Translations under genes and position numbers: made by a program
The notes under the pieces: generated by a model
Told to the model about the DNA's origin: nothing
Database searches by the model: none
The model's input: the letters and a program-made list of their open reading frames with translations, nothing else
Assembly: GCA_030604345.1 (NCBI GenBank)
Contig: JAUVWB010000089.1
Location: 1-6,536, forward strand
Source: Desulfofustis sp.
GTDB lineage: Bacteria; Desulfobacterota; Desulfobulbia; Desulfobulbales; Desulfocapsaceae
Length of the DNA: 6,536 bases
Reading direction: 5' to 3'
Shown here: piece by piece, positions 1 through 6,536 of the stretch
Numbering within the stretch: the stretch's first letter is position 1
Layout: each line of letters opens with the position of its first letter

Positions 1-48
1 AGGGGAGAGGCGGTGAGGGGCGCGATTATCATGCCCACGAACAATGGG

Positions 49-54
49 AAGGAG
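49..54 (+). promoter_or_regulatory. Probable Shine-Dalgarno deciding the first kinase's start
   Basis: AAGGAG lies 9 nt before the ATG at 64, an ideal spacing. The competing starts have weaker support: GAGGGG at 15-20 is 10 nt before the ATG at 31, and the purine-rich AGGGGAG at 1-7 precedes the GTG at 13. The site supports the shorter protein, though the longer forms cannot be excluded from sequence alone. I see no clear promoter in the 63 bp upstream, and the left window edge may cut it off. Confidence 0.55.
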
Positions 55-63
55 ACCCCGAGT

Positions 64-2379
64 ATGCATTCCTTTCAATTTTATCAGGCGACCCTCGATT
101 CACTCAGGGCTACCATCGCCATCATCGACAGATTGGGCGTTATCCTCTTTGTCAATCGATCCTGGCGGGAATTTGCCGTGGCGAACGGCGCTTCTCCCGA
201 ACAGGTGTCGGAAGGCTGTAACTATTTTGCCGTCTGTGAAAAAAGCGCGGCTGACGGTTGTGCGGAGGCCCGATTTTTTGCCGAACAGGCACTGAAGATG
301 GTTGATGGTGAGATCGAAGAGTTTACTCTGGAATATCCGTGTCACGCTCCGGATAGGCAGCGCTGGTTCCAGGTTCGGGTGACTCGGCTGCAGTATGATC
401 GGAGTGGCCGAATAGTTATTGCCCATGAGGATCTCACGTTAATTAAGCGGGCCGAACAAGAGCTGAAAAAACGTGAAGTCCTGTTGGATCAGATCGTCAA
501 TATCTCACCCAACCTGGTGTTTGTCAAAGACGCCGCAGGGCGATACCTGCTGGCCAATCACGCCTCTGCTGCCATGTATGGCAGGTCTCCGAAGGAGATG
601 ATCGGCCGCACTGACGACGAACTGGTCTCCTCCAGTCAATTTCCGACCGAGGATGCCAAGTCCTTTCATCAAGCCGATAAGGCCGTTTTTACCACGCGTG
701 AAGCGATGGTGATCGATGAGCAGTCGTTTACCGATCACCGCGGCATCCAGCGTTGGTTCCGCACGGTCAGGGCGCCGATCTTCATCGACGGCGAGGTTCG
801 CTATATGGCCGGGATCGCCAACGATATCACCAGGAACCGCGAGCAGGAGCAGGCGGTTCGTAATGCCCAGCTGCGTTTGCAGACCATTCTCAACACCCTC
901 AACCATGAGATCACCCTGTTCGACAAGGAGGCGCGGGTGGTGTGGGCCAACGATCGAGCCTGCCAGCAGGCCGGCCGGTCCCTGGCCGAAAGCGTCGGTC
1001 AACCGTGCGGCAGGTTTTATTGCCGGATCTGCCATGACGGTGGCGATTGCCCGGTGCGTACCGTCCTGGCCACGGTGAAACGGCACCAGCGAACCCTTAC
1101 CACCACCACCGGCGCCACGCTGGCTTTAAGCGCGAATCCGGTGATTGACGAAAACCAGGAACTGGTTGGCGCGGTGCTGGTGGTCGAAGATGTTACCGAG
1201 CGATTGTCATTGGAACAGCAGCTCCGCCAAGCCCAAAAACTGGAGTCGCTCGGTACGTTGGCCGGCGGTATTGCCCATGACTTCAACAATATTTTGACAG
1301 CGATCCTGGGGTTTACCGAACTGTGCCTGGACCGGTCGGCCACCGATCCGGTTATGAAAGAAGATCTGGAAGAGGTGTATCGGGCCAGTCTTCGGGCTCG
1401 AGAGTTGGTGGAGCAGATCCTCACCTTCAGCCGGCGAAACGAGGAGGAGACAAAGCCCCTCGACATCGCTCTGCTGATCAAGGAGGCGACAAAGCTGCTG
1501 CGGGCCACGCTGCCGTCGACCATTGAGATCAAGAGCCGTTTTAGCCGGGAGGTGGGGATGGTGCGAGCCGAGCCCTCTCGGATTCACCAGATCCTGATGA
1601 ACCTGTGTACCAATGCCGCCCATGCGATGCGGGAAAGTGGCGGGGTGCTGTCGCTCTCCCTGAGTAGCACGGAAATAGTTGACCCGGATCGGTTGGCGCT
1701 TCCCTTCCTGATTGCCGGGAGAACCTATGCCCGCCTGGAGGTGAGCGACACCGGGTGCGGTATGGATCCTGAGATGATCCCGCTGATCTTCGACCCCTAT
1801 TTCACCACCAAAGAGAAGGGTGAGGGAACCGGGCTGGGCCTGGCGGTCGTTCACGGCATCGTCCGCGATTATGACGGCGCCATCACCGTGGATTCCATTC
1901 CCGGTAAGGGCTCGAGCTTTGTCGTCTATCTGCCGCTACACCGTGACGAAAAGCAGGTGTCGGAGACGCAACGGACAGAGACGGTGCAGCATGGGCACGG
2001 CGAATCGCTGCTGGTGGTCGACGATGAGCCGGGTATTACCCGCTTTTATCAAAAGGTATTGGCCCGTGCCGGTTATCGGGTGAGTACCGAAAATGACAGC
2101 AGGCAGGCGCTGGAAATCATCAGAAGCCGGCAACAGCCGATCGATCTGCTGATCAGCGATATGACCATGCCGGGCCTCACCGGCGAAAGACTGGCGCAGC
2201 AGGCCCGACAAGCCGTCCCGGATCTGCCGGTTATCCTGATCAGCGGCAACCGGCCGGGGCTTCCCGAATCGCTTGCCGGTTACGAGGCCATTGAATCCCT
2301 GGCCAAACCGATCGATCGTGATCGGTTGCTCGCCACCATCCGTAAACTACTCGGCGGTGACGTCTCGTCTCGAGAGTGA
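64..2379 (+). CDS. Soluble hybrid sensor histidine kinase, PAS-PAS-PAS-HisKA-HATPase-REC
   Basis: Cytoplasmic hybrid histidine kinase that should autophosphorylate on His and pass phosphate to its own C-terminal receiver. Numbered from the ATG at 64 (771 aa), three PAS domains lie at about 8-130, 140-259 and 269-379, joined by charged helical linkers. The HisKA domain has the H-box GIAHDFNN with His405, placing it in the NtrB-like group. The ATPase domain shows the N-box (Asn517), G1 DTGCGM (Asp562) and G2 GEGTGLGL (586-593). The receiver has acidic pair Asp653/654, phospho-acceptor Asp699 and Lys748. I see no signal peptide, membrane span or DNA-binding domain. PAS1 resembles the family with NRSWREFA and EYPCH blocks; PAS3 has four clustered cysteines. 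In-frame starts also exist at GTG 13 (788 aa) and ATG 31; I chose 64 because AAGGAG sits 9 nt upstream and PAS1 begins soon after. The ligand is unknown. Domain calls are firm, the start is not. Confidence 0.93.
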   Translation: MHSFQFYQATLDSLRATIAIIDRLGVILFVNRSWREFAVANGASPEQVSEGCNYFAVCEKSAADGCAEARFFAEQALKMVDGEIEEFTLEYPCHAPDRQRWFQVRVTRLQYDRSGRIVIAHEDLTLIKRAEQELKKREVLLDQIVNISPNLVFVKDAAGRYLLANHASAAMYGRSPKEMIGRTDDELVSSSQFPTEDAKSFHQADKAVFTTREAMVIDEQSFTDHRGIQRWFRTVRAPIFIDGEVRYMAGIANDITRNREQEQAVRNAQLRLQTILNTLNHEITLFDKEARVVWANDRACQQAGRSLAESVGQPCGRFYCRICHDGGDCPVRTVLATVKRHQRTLTTTTGATLALSANPVIDENQELVGAVLVVEDVTERLSLEQQLRQAQKLESLGTLAGGIAHDFNNILTAILGFTELCLDRSATDPVMKEDLEEVYRASLRARELVEQILTFSRRNEEETKPLDIALLIKEATKLLRATLPSTIEIKSRFSREVGMVRAEPSRIHQILMNLCTNAAHAMRESGGVLSLSLSSTEIVDPDRLALPFLIAGRTYARLEVSDTGCGMDPEMIPLIFDPYFTTKEKGEGTGLGLAVVHGIVRDYDGAITVDSIPGKGSSFVVYLPLHRDEKQVSETQRTETVQHGHGESLLVVDDEPGITRFYQKVLARAGYRVSTENDSRQALEIIRSRQQPIDLLISDMTMPGLTGERLAQQARQAVPDLPVILISGNRPGLPESLAGYEAIESLAKPIDRDRLLATIRKLLGGDVSSRE

Positions 2380-2423
2380 CACGCCGCTCTTCAGGCACCG
2401 GCTGAAAACCGGGTACCGGCAAG

Positions 2424-2430
2424 AAAGGAG
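2424..2430 (+). promoter_or_regulatory. Shine-Dalgarno of the second kinase, with long spacing
   Basis: AAAGGAG is the only good Shine-Dalgarno match before the ATG at 2445, but the spacer is about 14 nt, longer than the usual 5-10. No alternative in-frame start sits between it and the ATG, and the receiver domain begins directly after the Met, so the start itself is well supported. The 65-bp gap (2380-2444) shows no obvious -35/-10 pair, which favours co-transcription with the upstream kinase. Confidence 0.6.
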
Positions 2431-2444
2431 CATCTGACCCCCCT

Positions 2445-4028
2445 ATGGAAACCACCATCCTTCTCATCGACGATGAAGAACCGATCCGCAAACTCCTCGG
2501 CTCCGTACTTGGTAGAGCCGGGTATCGAATTCTGAACGGAGCAAGTGTTGCCGAGGCGCGGACCATCCTGGGCCGCAACCAGGTTGATCTGTTGATAACT
2601 GATATCAATATGCCCGAAGAAACGGGCTATGACCTGATCGATCACGTCAAGAAGCATCACCCGCAGGTGCCGATCGTCGTTGCCACGGTGATCGATAATA
2701 TAACGGAAGCGCAACAGGTCCTCGAGAGCGGGGTGTATGGGTATCTGGTCAAACCGTTCAACAAGAATCTGGTGTTGATCACGGTCGCCAACGCCCTGCG
2801 CCTCCACCAGTTGGAAACGCTCCAGCAGGCGTCCCGTCAGGCCCTGGAGCATGAGCACCGGGCGATTATGGACAATCTGCCCATCGGGCTCATTGTGCTG
2901 GGCCGGGACTTGGAGCTTCTCGAGGCGAATAAGCGCATGCGCTCCTGGTTCACGATGCTGCGTGAGCAGTCCGGTCTCCGGTCTTTTCAAGCCTTTGCCA
3001 GAGGCCTGCAGGTGGACTATCTGGAACCGGCGGTGGCCGGGGTCCTCGAGACCGGCCAGGGGCGGCGACTCAATGCCCAGCTGGAACTGGAGCAGGGAAT
3101 TCGGATGTTCCAGATCACCATCGATATGATCCCGAGCGATGCCGCCGGGAATAAATTGATCATCGTCATGTTCGAGGATCAGACCGAGGCGTTGACCCTC
3201 GAGCGGGAGCTTCGCCAGGCCCAGAAACTTGAGGCCATCGGACAGCTGGCGGCGGGCATCGCCCACGAGATCAACACGCCGGTCCAGTACATCGGCGATA
3301 ACATCCGTTTTCTGGCCGATTCTTTTGCAGACCTGCTGGCCTTGTTGCAGGGCTATGAGGAATTCTACCGTCAGGTCCGTGACACCGGGGCAGCACACGG
3401 TTTGCGAGAGGATCTGGAAAAGCTGTATGCGGCAGCCGATGTGGACTACCTGCGTGAAGAAATCCCCCTGACCGTCCAGCAGAGCCTTGACGGTGTCGGC
3501 CGGGTCACCAAGATCGTGCGAGCAATGAAGGAATTCTCCCACCCGGGCTCAGCGGAAAAGGTCCAGGTAGACATCAACAATGCGTTGCAGAGCACCATCA
3601 CCGTGTCGCGCAACGAATGGAAATACGGGGCTGATCTGCAGGCCGATTTTGCCGAGGACCTGCCGCATGTCTCCTGCCTGCCGGCTGAATTGAATCAGGT
3701 ATTTCTCAATCTCATCGTCAACGCCGCCCACGCCATCGAAAGCCGGGTAAAGGCCGGCGATTACGAGAAGGGGTTGATCCGGGTCAGCACCAGAGTGGAG
3801 GGAAAACAGGCGGTAATAGAAGTATCGGATAATGGTTCCGGTATTCCGGAGAAGATCCGGCACCGGATCTACGACCCGTTTTTCACCACCAAGGCGGTGG
3901 GTAAGGGAACCGGACAGGGGCTGGCCATTGCCCGTGATATCGTCGTGGAGAAGCACCACGGCCAGATCACCTGTGAAACCGAGGAGGGGAAAGGCACGAC
4001 GTTTACCATCAGATTGCCCTTAGTTTAA
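2445..4028 (+). CDS. Soluble hybrid histidine kinase, REC-PAS-HisKA-HATPase
   Basis: A 527-aa cytoplasmic protein that combines an N-terminal receiver with a sensor kinase. The receiver (about 4-120) has Asp9/Asp10, phospho-acceptor Asp53 in LLITDINMP, Thr81 and Lys103 in LVKPF. A single PAS-like domain spans about 135-245 and contains no cysteine. A short coiled coil with LRQAQKLE leads to the H-box GIAHEINTPVQY with His274. The dimerisation region is extended: about 90 residues separate the His from the end of the second helix near MKEFSHPG, against about 50 in the upstream kinase. The ATPase domain carries Asn426 (N-box), Asp462 (G1 DNGSGIP) and GKGTGQGL at 486-493. It has no transmembrane segment and no output domain. 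By architecture, phosphate arriving at Asp53 could modulate the kinase activity of the same protein. It lies 65 bp after the first kinase in the same direction, so the two are probably co-expressed. The signal and the downstream target are unknown. Confidence 0.94.
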   Translation: METTILLIDDEEPIRKLLGSVLGRAGYRILNGASVAEARTILGRNQVDLLITDINMPEETGYDLIDHVKKHHPQVPIVVATVIDNITEAQQVLESGVYGYLVKPFNKNLVLITVANALRLHQLETLQQASRQALEHEHRAIMDNLPIGLIVLGRDLELLEANKRMRSWFTMLREQSGLRSFQAFARGLQVDYLEPAVAGVLETGQGRRLNAQLELEQGIRMFQITIDMIPSDAAGNKLIIVMFEDQTEALTLERELRQAQKLEAIGQLAAGIAHEINTPVQYIGDNIRFLADSFADLLALLQGYEEFYRQVRDTGAAHGLREDLEKLYAAADVDYLREEIPLTVQQSLDGVGRVTKIVRAMKEFSHPGSAEKVQVDINNALQSTITVSRNEWKYGADLQADFAEDLPHVSCLPAELNQVFLNLIVNAAHAIESRVKAGDYEKGLIRVSTRVEGKQAVIEVSDNGSGIPEKIRHRIYDPFFTTKAVGKGTGQGLAIARDIVVEKHHGQITCETEEGKGTTFTIRLPLV

Positions 4029-4081
4029 TCAGAGATTTCTGCTGCAGTTTCGCTGGAAAAAAGTCGTCTGCTCCCTGTTGC
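4029..4081. other. Convergent intergenic gap between kinase and efflux blocks
   Basis: These 53 bp separate the TAA of the second kinase from the TGA of the outer-membrane lipoprotein on the opposite strand. They contain a CTGCAG palindrome and a run of six A at 4057-4062, but no GC-rich stem followed by a T-tract on either strand that I would call an intrinsic terminator. Any termination here would be Rho-dependent or use a structure inside the genes. Confidence 0.6.
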
Positions 4082-5512
4082 TCAAAGGTTTCCCTGTCCT
4101 GTTTCGAGTAGGCCTTTCATTCCCGGGGCGTCGGGTTTTACCCAGTCGCCGGCGAAGGCCCGGTAGAGGTCGATGGTGGACGTGAGGAGGTTCACGTGCG
4201 TCCGTACCAGGTCCAACTGGGCCGAAAAAAGCGTTCGTTCCGCGTCGAGTACCTGGAGATAAGACGTGGTGCCGCTCTCAAAGGTGAGCCGTGAGAGACG
4301 GGCGTATTCGGTGAGAATATCGATCTGTCGCTGTTGCGCCTGCAGCTGTTCACGAGATTTCAGTGTGCCGACCAGAGCGTCCTCTACCTCGCGAAAAGCC
4401 GCCTGGATGGTCTGCTCGTAGCGCAGCACCGCTTGTCTGGCCAGTGCTTCGGCCTGGGCGACCTGGCCGGAGACACCACCGAAGGTGATCAGCGATCCGG
4501 CGACCGTGCCGCCCAGCGACCAGAAGCCGGCGCCGCTGCGAAAGAGATCTGCGAGCTCTCCGCTCTGTCTTCCCAGCAGGCCGGATAAGGAGATGGTCGG
4601 AAAATAGAGCGCCTTGGCTTCACCGATCCGGGCGTTGGCGGCCATAAGCTCATATTCGGCCCGGCGGATGTCGGGGCGGCGCTCCAGCAGGCTCAACGGC
4701 AAGGCTGCCGGGAACGGAAGCACGTCCAGATCATGAAGCTGCTTTCCGCGTGGGATCGGCCCCGGATTCTCCCCCAGCAGTATCGATAAGAGGTGTTCCT
4801 GCTGGGTGATCAGGGACTCGATGCGGGGAATGGTCTGGGCCGCTTGTTCATATTGGGATTCAACCTGTTTCAACTCGACGCCGGAAATGGTGCCATGGTG
4901 GTGGCGAAGCCGGAAGATGCGCCGGGTTTCTTCGTATGAGCGTTTGGTTTCCCGAGCTATCTGGAGCTGTCGGTCGTAACCGCGCAGGAGGATGTAAGAG
5001 GCGGCGACGTTACCAACCAGCGACACCAGAACGCCGCGGCGCTCTTCCTCGGAGGCGAGAACCTGAGCCCGGGCGGCTTCGTCGGCACGGTGCAAGCGAC
5101 CCCAGAGATCAAGCTCCCAAGCCACGTTGAGCCCCGCCTGCACGGTGGTATAGGCCGGCGAATCGGTGCCGGAGAGAGGATTGAGACCCGTGTCCTGGCG
5201 ATTGGCGCCAAGTGCGTACCCTATCTGGGGAAAAGACCGGGAACGGCTGGTCGCCATGAGGGCCAGGTATTGGTCGATCCGGGCCGTGGCCAGAAGCACG
5301 TCACGATTGGTGGCGATCGCCTGGTCGATCAGCCCGGACAGGACCGGGTCGGCATATGATTGCCACCAGGCGTTCGGGCCGGGTTCTCCCTGTGCCGGCA
5401 GGGTGGAACGCCAGGCGGCGGGGATGTCCGTCTGAGGTCGCCGATAGTCGGGGCCGGCCGCCGTGCAGCCGGCCATGGCAGCGATCAGCAGCAGGAGGTG
5501 CAGGTGCTTCAT
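4082..5512 (-). CDS. NodT-family RND efflux outer-membrane factor lipoprotein
   Basis: Outer-membrane channel subunit of a tripartite RND efflux pump (TolC/OprM-like OEP family). It is 476 aa long, within the usual range of about 450-500. The N-terminus is a short lipoprotein signal: Lys2, a Leu-rich core and the lipobox MAGC with Cys16, followed by the family-typical GPDYRRP. Residue +2 after Cys is Thr, consistent with outer-membrane sorting. Two OEP repeats follow, at about 60-250 and 285-460, with the hallmark LLERRPDIRRAE near residue 275, the FPTISLSG block, and long helical stretches that would form the periplasmic tunnel. The Met at 5512 is chosen because it directly starts the signal peptide, has AGGAGGT 6 nt upstream, and overlaps the pump gene's stop as ATGA. 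The frame stays open further upstream to 5983, but that part lies inside the pump gene and is a shadow. It is the last gene of the operon in this window. The substrate cannot be read from the sequence. Confidence 0.95.
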   Translation of the reverse strand: MKHLHLLLLIAAMAGCTAAGPDYRRPQTDIPAAWRSTLPAQGEPGPNAWWQSYADPVLSGLIDQAIATNRDVLLATARIDQYLALMATSRSRSFPQIGYALGANRQDTGLNPLSGTDSPAYTTVQAGLNVAWELDLWGRLHRADEAARAQVLASEEERRGVLVSLVGNVAASYILLRGYDRQLQIARETKRSYEETRRIFRLRHHHGTISGVELKQVESQYEQAAQTIPRIESLITQQEHLLSILLGENPGPIPRGKQLHDLDVLPFPAALPLSLLERRPDIRRAEYELMAANARIGEAKALYFPTISLSGLLGRQSGELADLFRSGAGFWSLGGTVAGSLITFGGVSGQVAQAEALARQAVLRYEQTIQAAFREVEDALVGTLKSREQLQAQQRQIDILTEYARLSRLTFESGTTSYLQVLDAERTLFSAQLDLVRTHVNLLTSTIDLYRAFAGDWVKPDAPGMKGLLETGQGNL

Positions 5513-6536
5513 GACGCCACCTCCTGCCTGGTGCTGAGTTTGCGCCGCTTCCGTCTGCCGAGCCGGGAGCCCAGGTCCTCGACGATAACGAAGAACAGCG
5601 GCACGAAAAACGAGGCGATGAGTGTCGAGGCCAGCATGCCGCCAATGACTCCGGTACCGATTGCCCGCAGGCTGTTGGCTCCTGCCCCGGTGGCGATGGC
5701 CATCGGGACGCAACCGAGAATAAAGGCCAACGAGGTCATGACGATTGGCCGCAGCCGGAGCCGTGCCGCTTCGACGGCGGCGTCCGCAGTACTCATGCCG
5801 GCCCGGACATTTTCCGCGGCAAACTCGACGATGAGAATGGCATTTTTCGCCGCTAACCCCACCAGGGTCACCAGGCCCACCTGGAAGTAGACGTCGTTCT
5901 GCAGGCCGAGCAGCCAGGTCAGGAGCAGGGCGCCGCATACGGCAAAGGGAACGGAAAGGATGACGCTGAGCGGCAGGGTCCATTTCTCGTATTGGGCGGC
6001 GAGGATCAAAAAAACCATGACCAGGCCGAAGACAAAGGCGATCAGTGAGGTGCCGCCGGCCTTTTTTTCCTCGAAGGCTTGGCCGGCCCAGGCGAAGCTG
6101 TAGCCGTCCGGGAGGGTTTGGACGGCGGCGCGTTCCATGGCGGCGATGGCCTGGCCCGAGCTGTAACCGGGGGCCTGGCTGCCGGAGATCTTGGCCGCCG
6201 GAAATCCGTTGAAGCGAGGCAGCAGCCCCGGGCCGGCCACATAACGGGCGGTGGCAACGGCGGCGAGAGGGATTGTCTGATGGTCCGCGGAGCGGAGAAA
6301 TATCTGCGAGAGATCGGCTGGTTGGTCCCGATACTCTGCTTCCGCCTGGATGATGACCTGCCAGATCCGCCCGAATTGAACGAACTGGCCGACGTAGGTG
6401 GAGCCAAAATAGGATTGCAGGGTCTCAAAAACGGTGGCAACCGGGATTCCCATCAACTCGGCGCGGGTTCGGTCCACATCCAGTGCCAGTTGTCGCTGGG
6501 AGGCCGAATAGGTGGATGACACCCCGGCAAGCTCCG
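5509..6536 (-). CDS. RND multidrug efflux permease, HAE1/AcrB-like, C-terminal part (cut by window edge)
   Basis: Inner-membrane proton-driven pump subunit of a tripartite efflux system. Only the last ~342 codons are present; AcrB-like proteins have about 1,040 residues, so some two thirds lie beyond the right edge. No stop precedes the window end, and the GTG at 6522 is an internal codon, since ELAG upstream of it continues the fold. The sequence shows the second periplasmic loop (DVDRTRAELMG, YFGSTYVGQF, the FNGFPAAKISG and APGYSSGQA blocks), then five membrane helices corresponding to TM8-TM12: FGLVMVFLILAAQYE, WTLPLSVILSVPFA, LVGLAAKNAILIVEFA, RPIVMTSLAFILG and VIGGMLAS onward. The proton-relay lysine (AcrB Lys940 equivalent, codon 5845-5847) and the TM11 Thr in IVMTSLAF are conserved. 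The protein ends in a basic tail, RRKRRK. It is followed directly by the outer-membrane factor; the periplasmic adaptor is probably encoded upstream, outside the window. The family is certain, the substrate is not. Confidence 0.96.
   Translation of the reverse strand, partial: ELAGVSSTYSASQRQLALDVDRTRAELMGIPVATVFETLQSYFGSTYVGQFVQFGRIWQVIIQAEAEYRDQPADLSQIFLRSADHQTIPLAAVATARYVAGPGLLPRFNGFPAAKISGSQAPGYSSGQAIAAMERAAVQTLPDGYSFAWAGQAFEEKKAGGTSLIAFVFGLVMVFLILAAQYEKWTLPLSVILSVPFAVCGALLLTWLLGLQNDVYFQVGLVTLVGLAAKNAILIVEFAAENVRAGMSTADAAVEAARLRLRPIVMTSLAFILGCVPMAIATGAGANSLRAIGTGVIGGMLASTLIASFFVPLFFVIVEDLGSRLGRRKRRKLSTRQEVAS
5519..5525 (-). promoter_or_regulatory. Strong Shine-Dalgarno of the outer-membrane lipoprotein
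   Basis: On the minus strand AGGAGGT lies 6 nt before the lipoprotein ATG and inside the last codons of the pump gene. Combined with the 4-nt ATGA overlap (5509-5512), it suggests translational coupling that keeps pump and channel synthesis linked. Confidence 0.8.

Noticed and set aside
1207..1854. Minus-strand open frame of 215 codons inside the first kinase
   Set aside because: It is antisense to the HisKA/ATPase core, with no motif and no ribosome-binding support that I could see; a shadow.
2391..3542. Long minus-strand open frame (383 codons) opposite the second kinase
   Set aside because: It lies antisense to a gene with all motifs intact, its translation is rich in His, Gln and Leu with no recognisable domain, and such frames are common opposite GC-rich codon-biased genes.
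4040..4075. Possible intrinsic terminator around the CTGCAG palindrome and A-run
   Set aside because: The palindrome is only 6 bp and has no loop, and the A-run is not preceded by a GC-rich stem on the strand where it would read as T.
5465..5480. Lipobox with Met at -3 (MAGC) as a sign of a defective lipoprotein signal
   Set aside because: Met at -3 is slightly off the usual Leu, but the short hydrophobic core, Ala-Gly-Cys and the following GPDYRRP are typical of functional NodT-family lipoproteins.
5513..5983. Upstream extension of the lipoprotein frame to 633 codons
   Set aside because: The extension overlaps conserved transmembrane sequence of the pump in another frame, and the real N-terminus is marked by the lipoprotein signal and strong Shine-Dalgarno at 5512.
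4029..6536. Regulation of the efflux operon by the adjacent kinases
   Set aside because: Neither kinase has a DNA-binding output and no response regulator of that kind is present; convergent orientation alone is no evidence of a regulatory link.
1..6536. CRISPR arrays, tRNA/rRNA genes, insertion sequences or phage-like elements
   Set aside because: No spaced direct repeats, terminal inverted repeats, transposase or integrase motifs, or cloverleaf-like sequence were seen; nearly all of the window is explained by four genes.

Overview
This is a GC-rich bacterial window with two gene blocks that face each other. The kinase style (PAS-rich soluble hybrid histidine kinases, one with an AHDFNN-type H-box and one with an AHEINTPVQY-type H-box) and a NodT-type efflux lipoprotein point to a Gram-negative bacterium. 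The Desulfobacterota (former Deltaproteobacteria) fit best, but that is a recollection-based impression, not a demonstrated placement.

The left block (about 1-4028, + strand) holds two consecutive genes for soluble sensor histidine kinases, 65 bp apart. The first is PAS-PAS-PAS-HisKA-HATPase-REC, with its receiver at the C-terminus. The second is REC-PAS-HisKA-HATPase, with its receiver at the N-terminus. All the usual catalytic motifs can be read in both. Neither has a membrane segment or a DNA-binding output domain, so they probably sense cytoplasmic cues and pass phosphate between themselves or to a partner encoded elsewhere. The third PAS of the first kinase carries a compact four-cysteine cluster, the most unusual element in the window.

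The right block (about 4082-6536, - strand) is the distal part of a tripartite RND efflux operon. It contains the C-terminal third of an HAE1/AcrB-like inner-membrane pump, cut by the right window edge, followed by a complete NodT-family outer-membrane factor lipoprotein. The pump stop codon and the lipoprotein start codon overlap (ATGA), and a strong Shine-Dalgarno lies inside the end of the pump gene. The periplasmic adaptor would be expected further upstream, beyond the right edge.

The two blocks converge on a 53-bp gap (4029-4081) in which I see no convincing terminator hairpin. Nothing in the sequence shows that the kinases regulate the pump. I found no RNA genes, mobile elements, CRISPR arrays or attachment sites. 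Overall this is a fairly ordinary signalling-plus-efflux region, with a few details worth checking.
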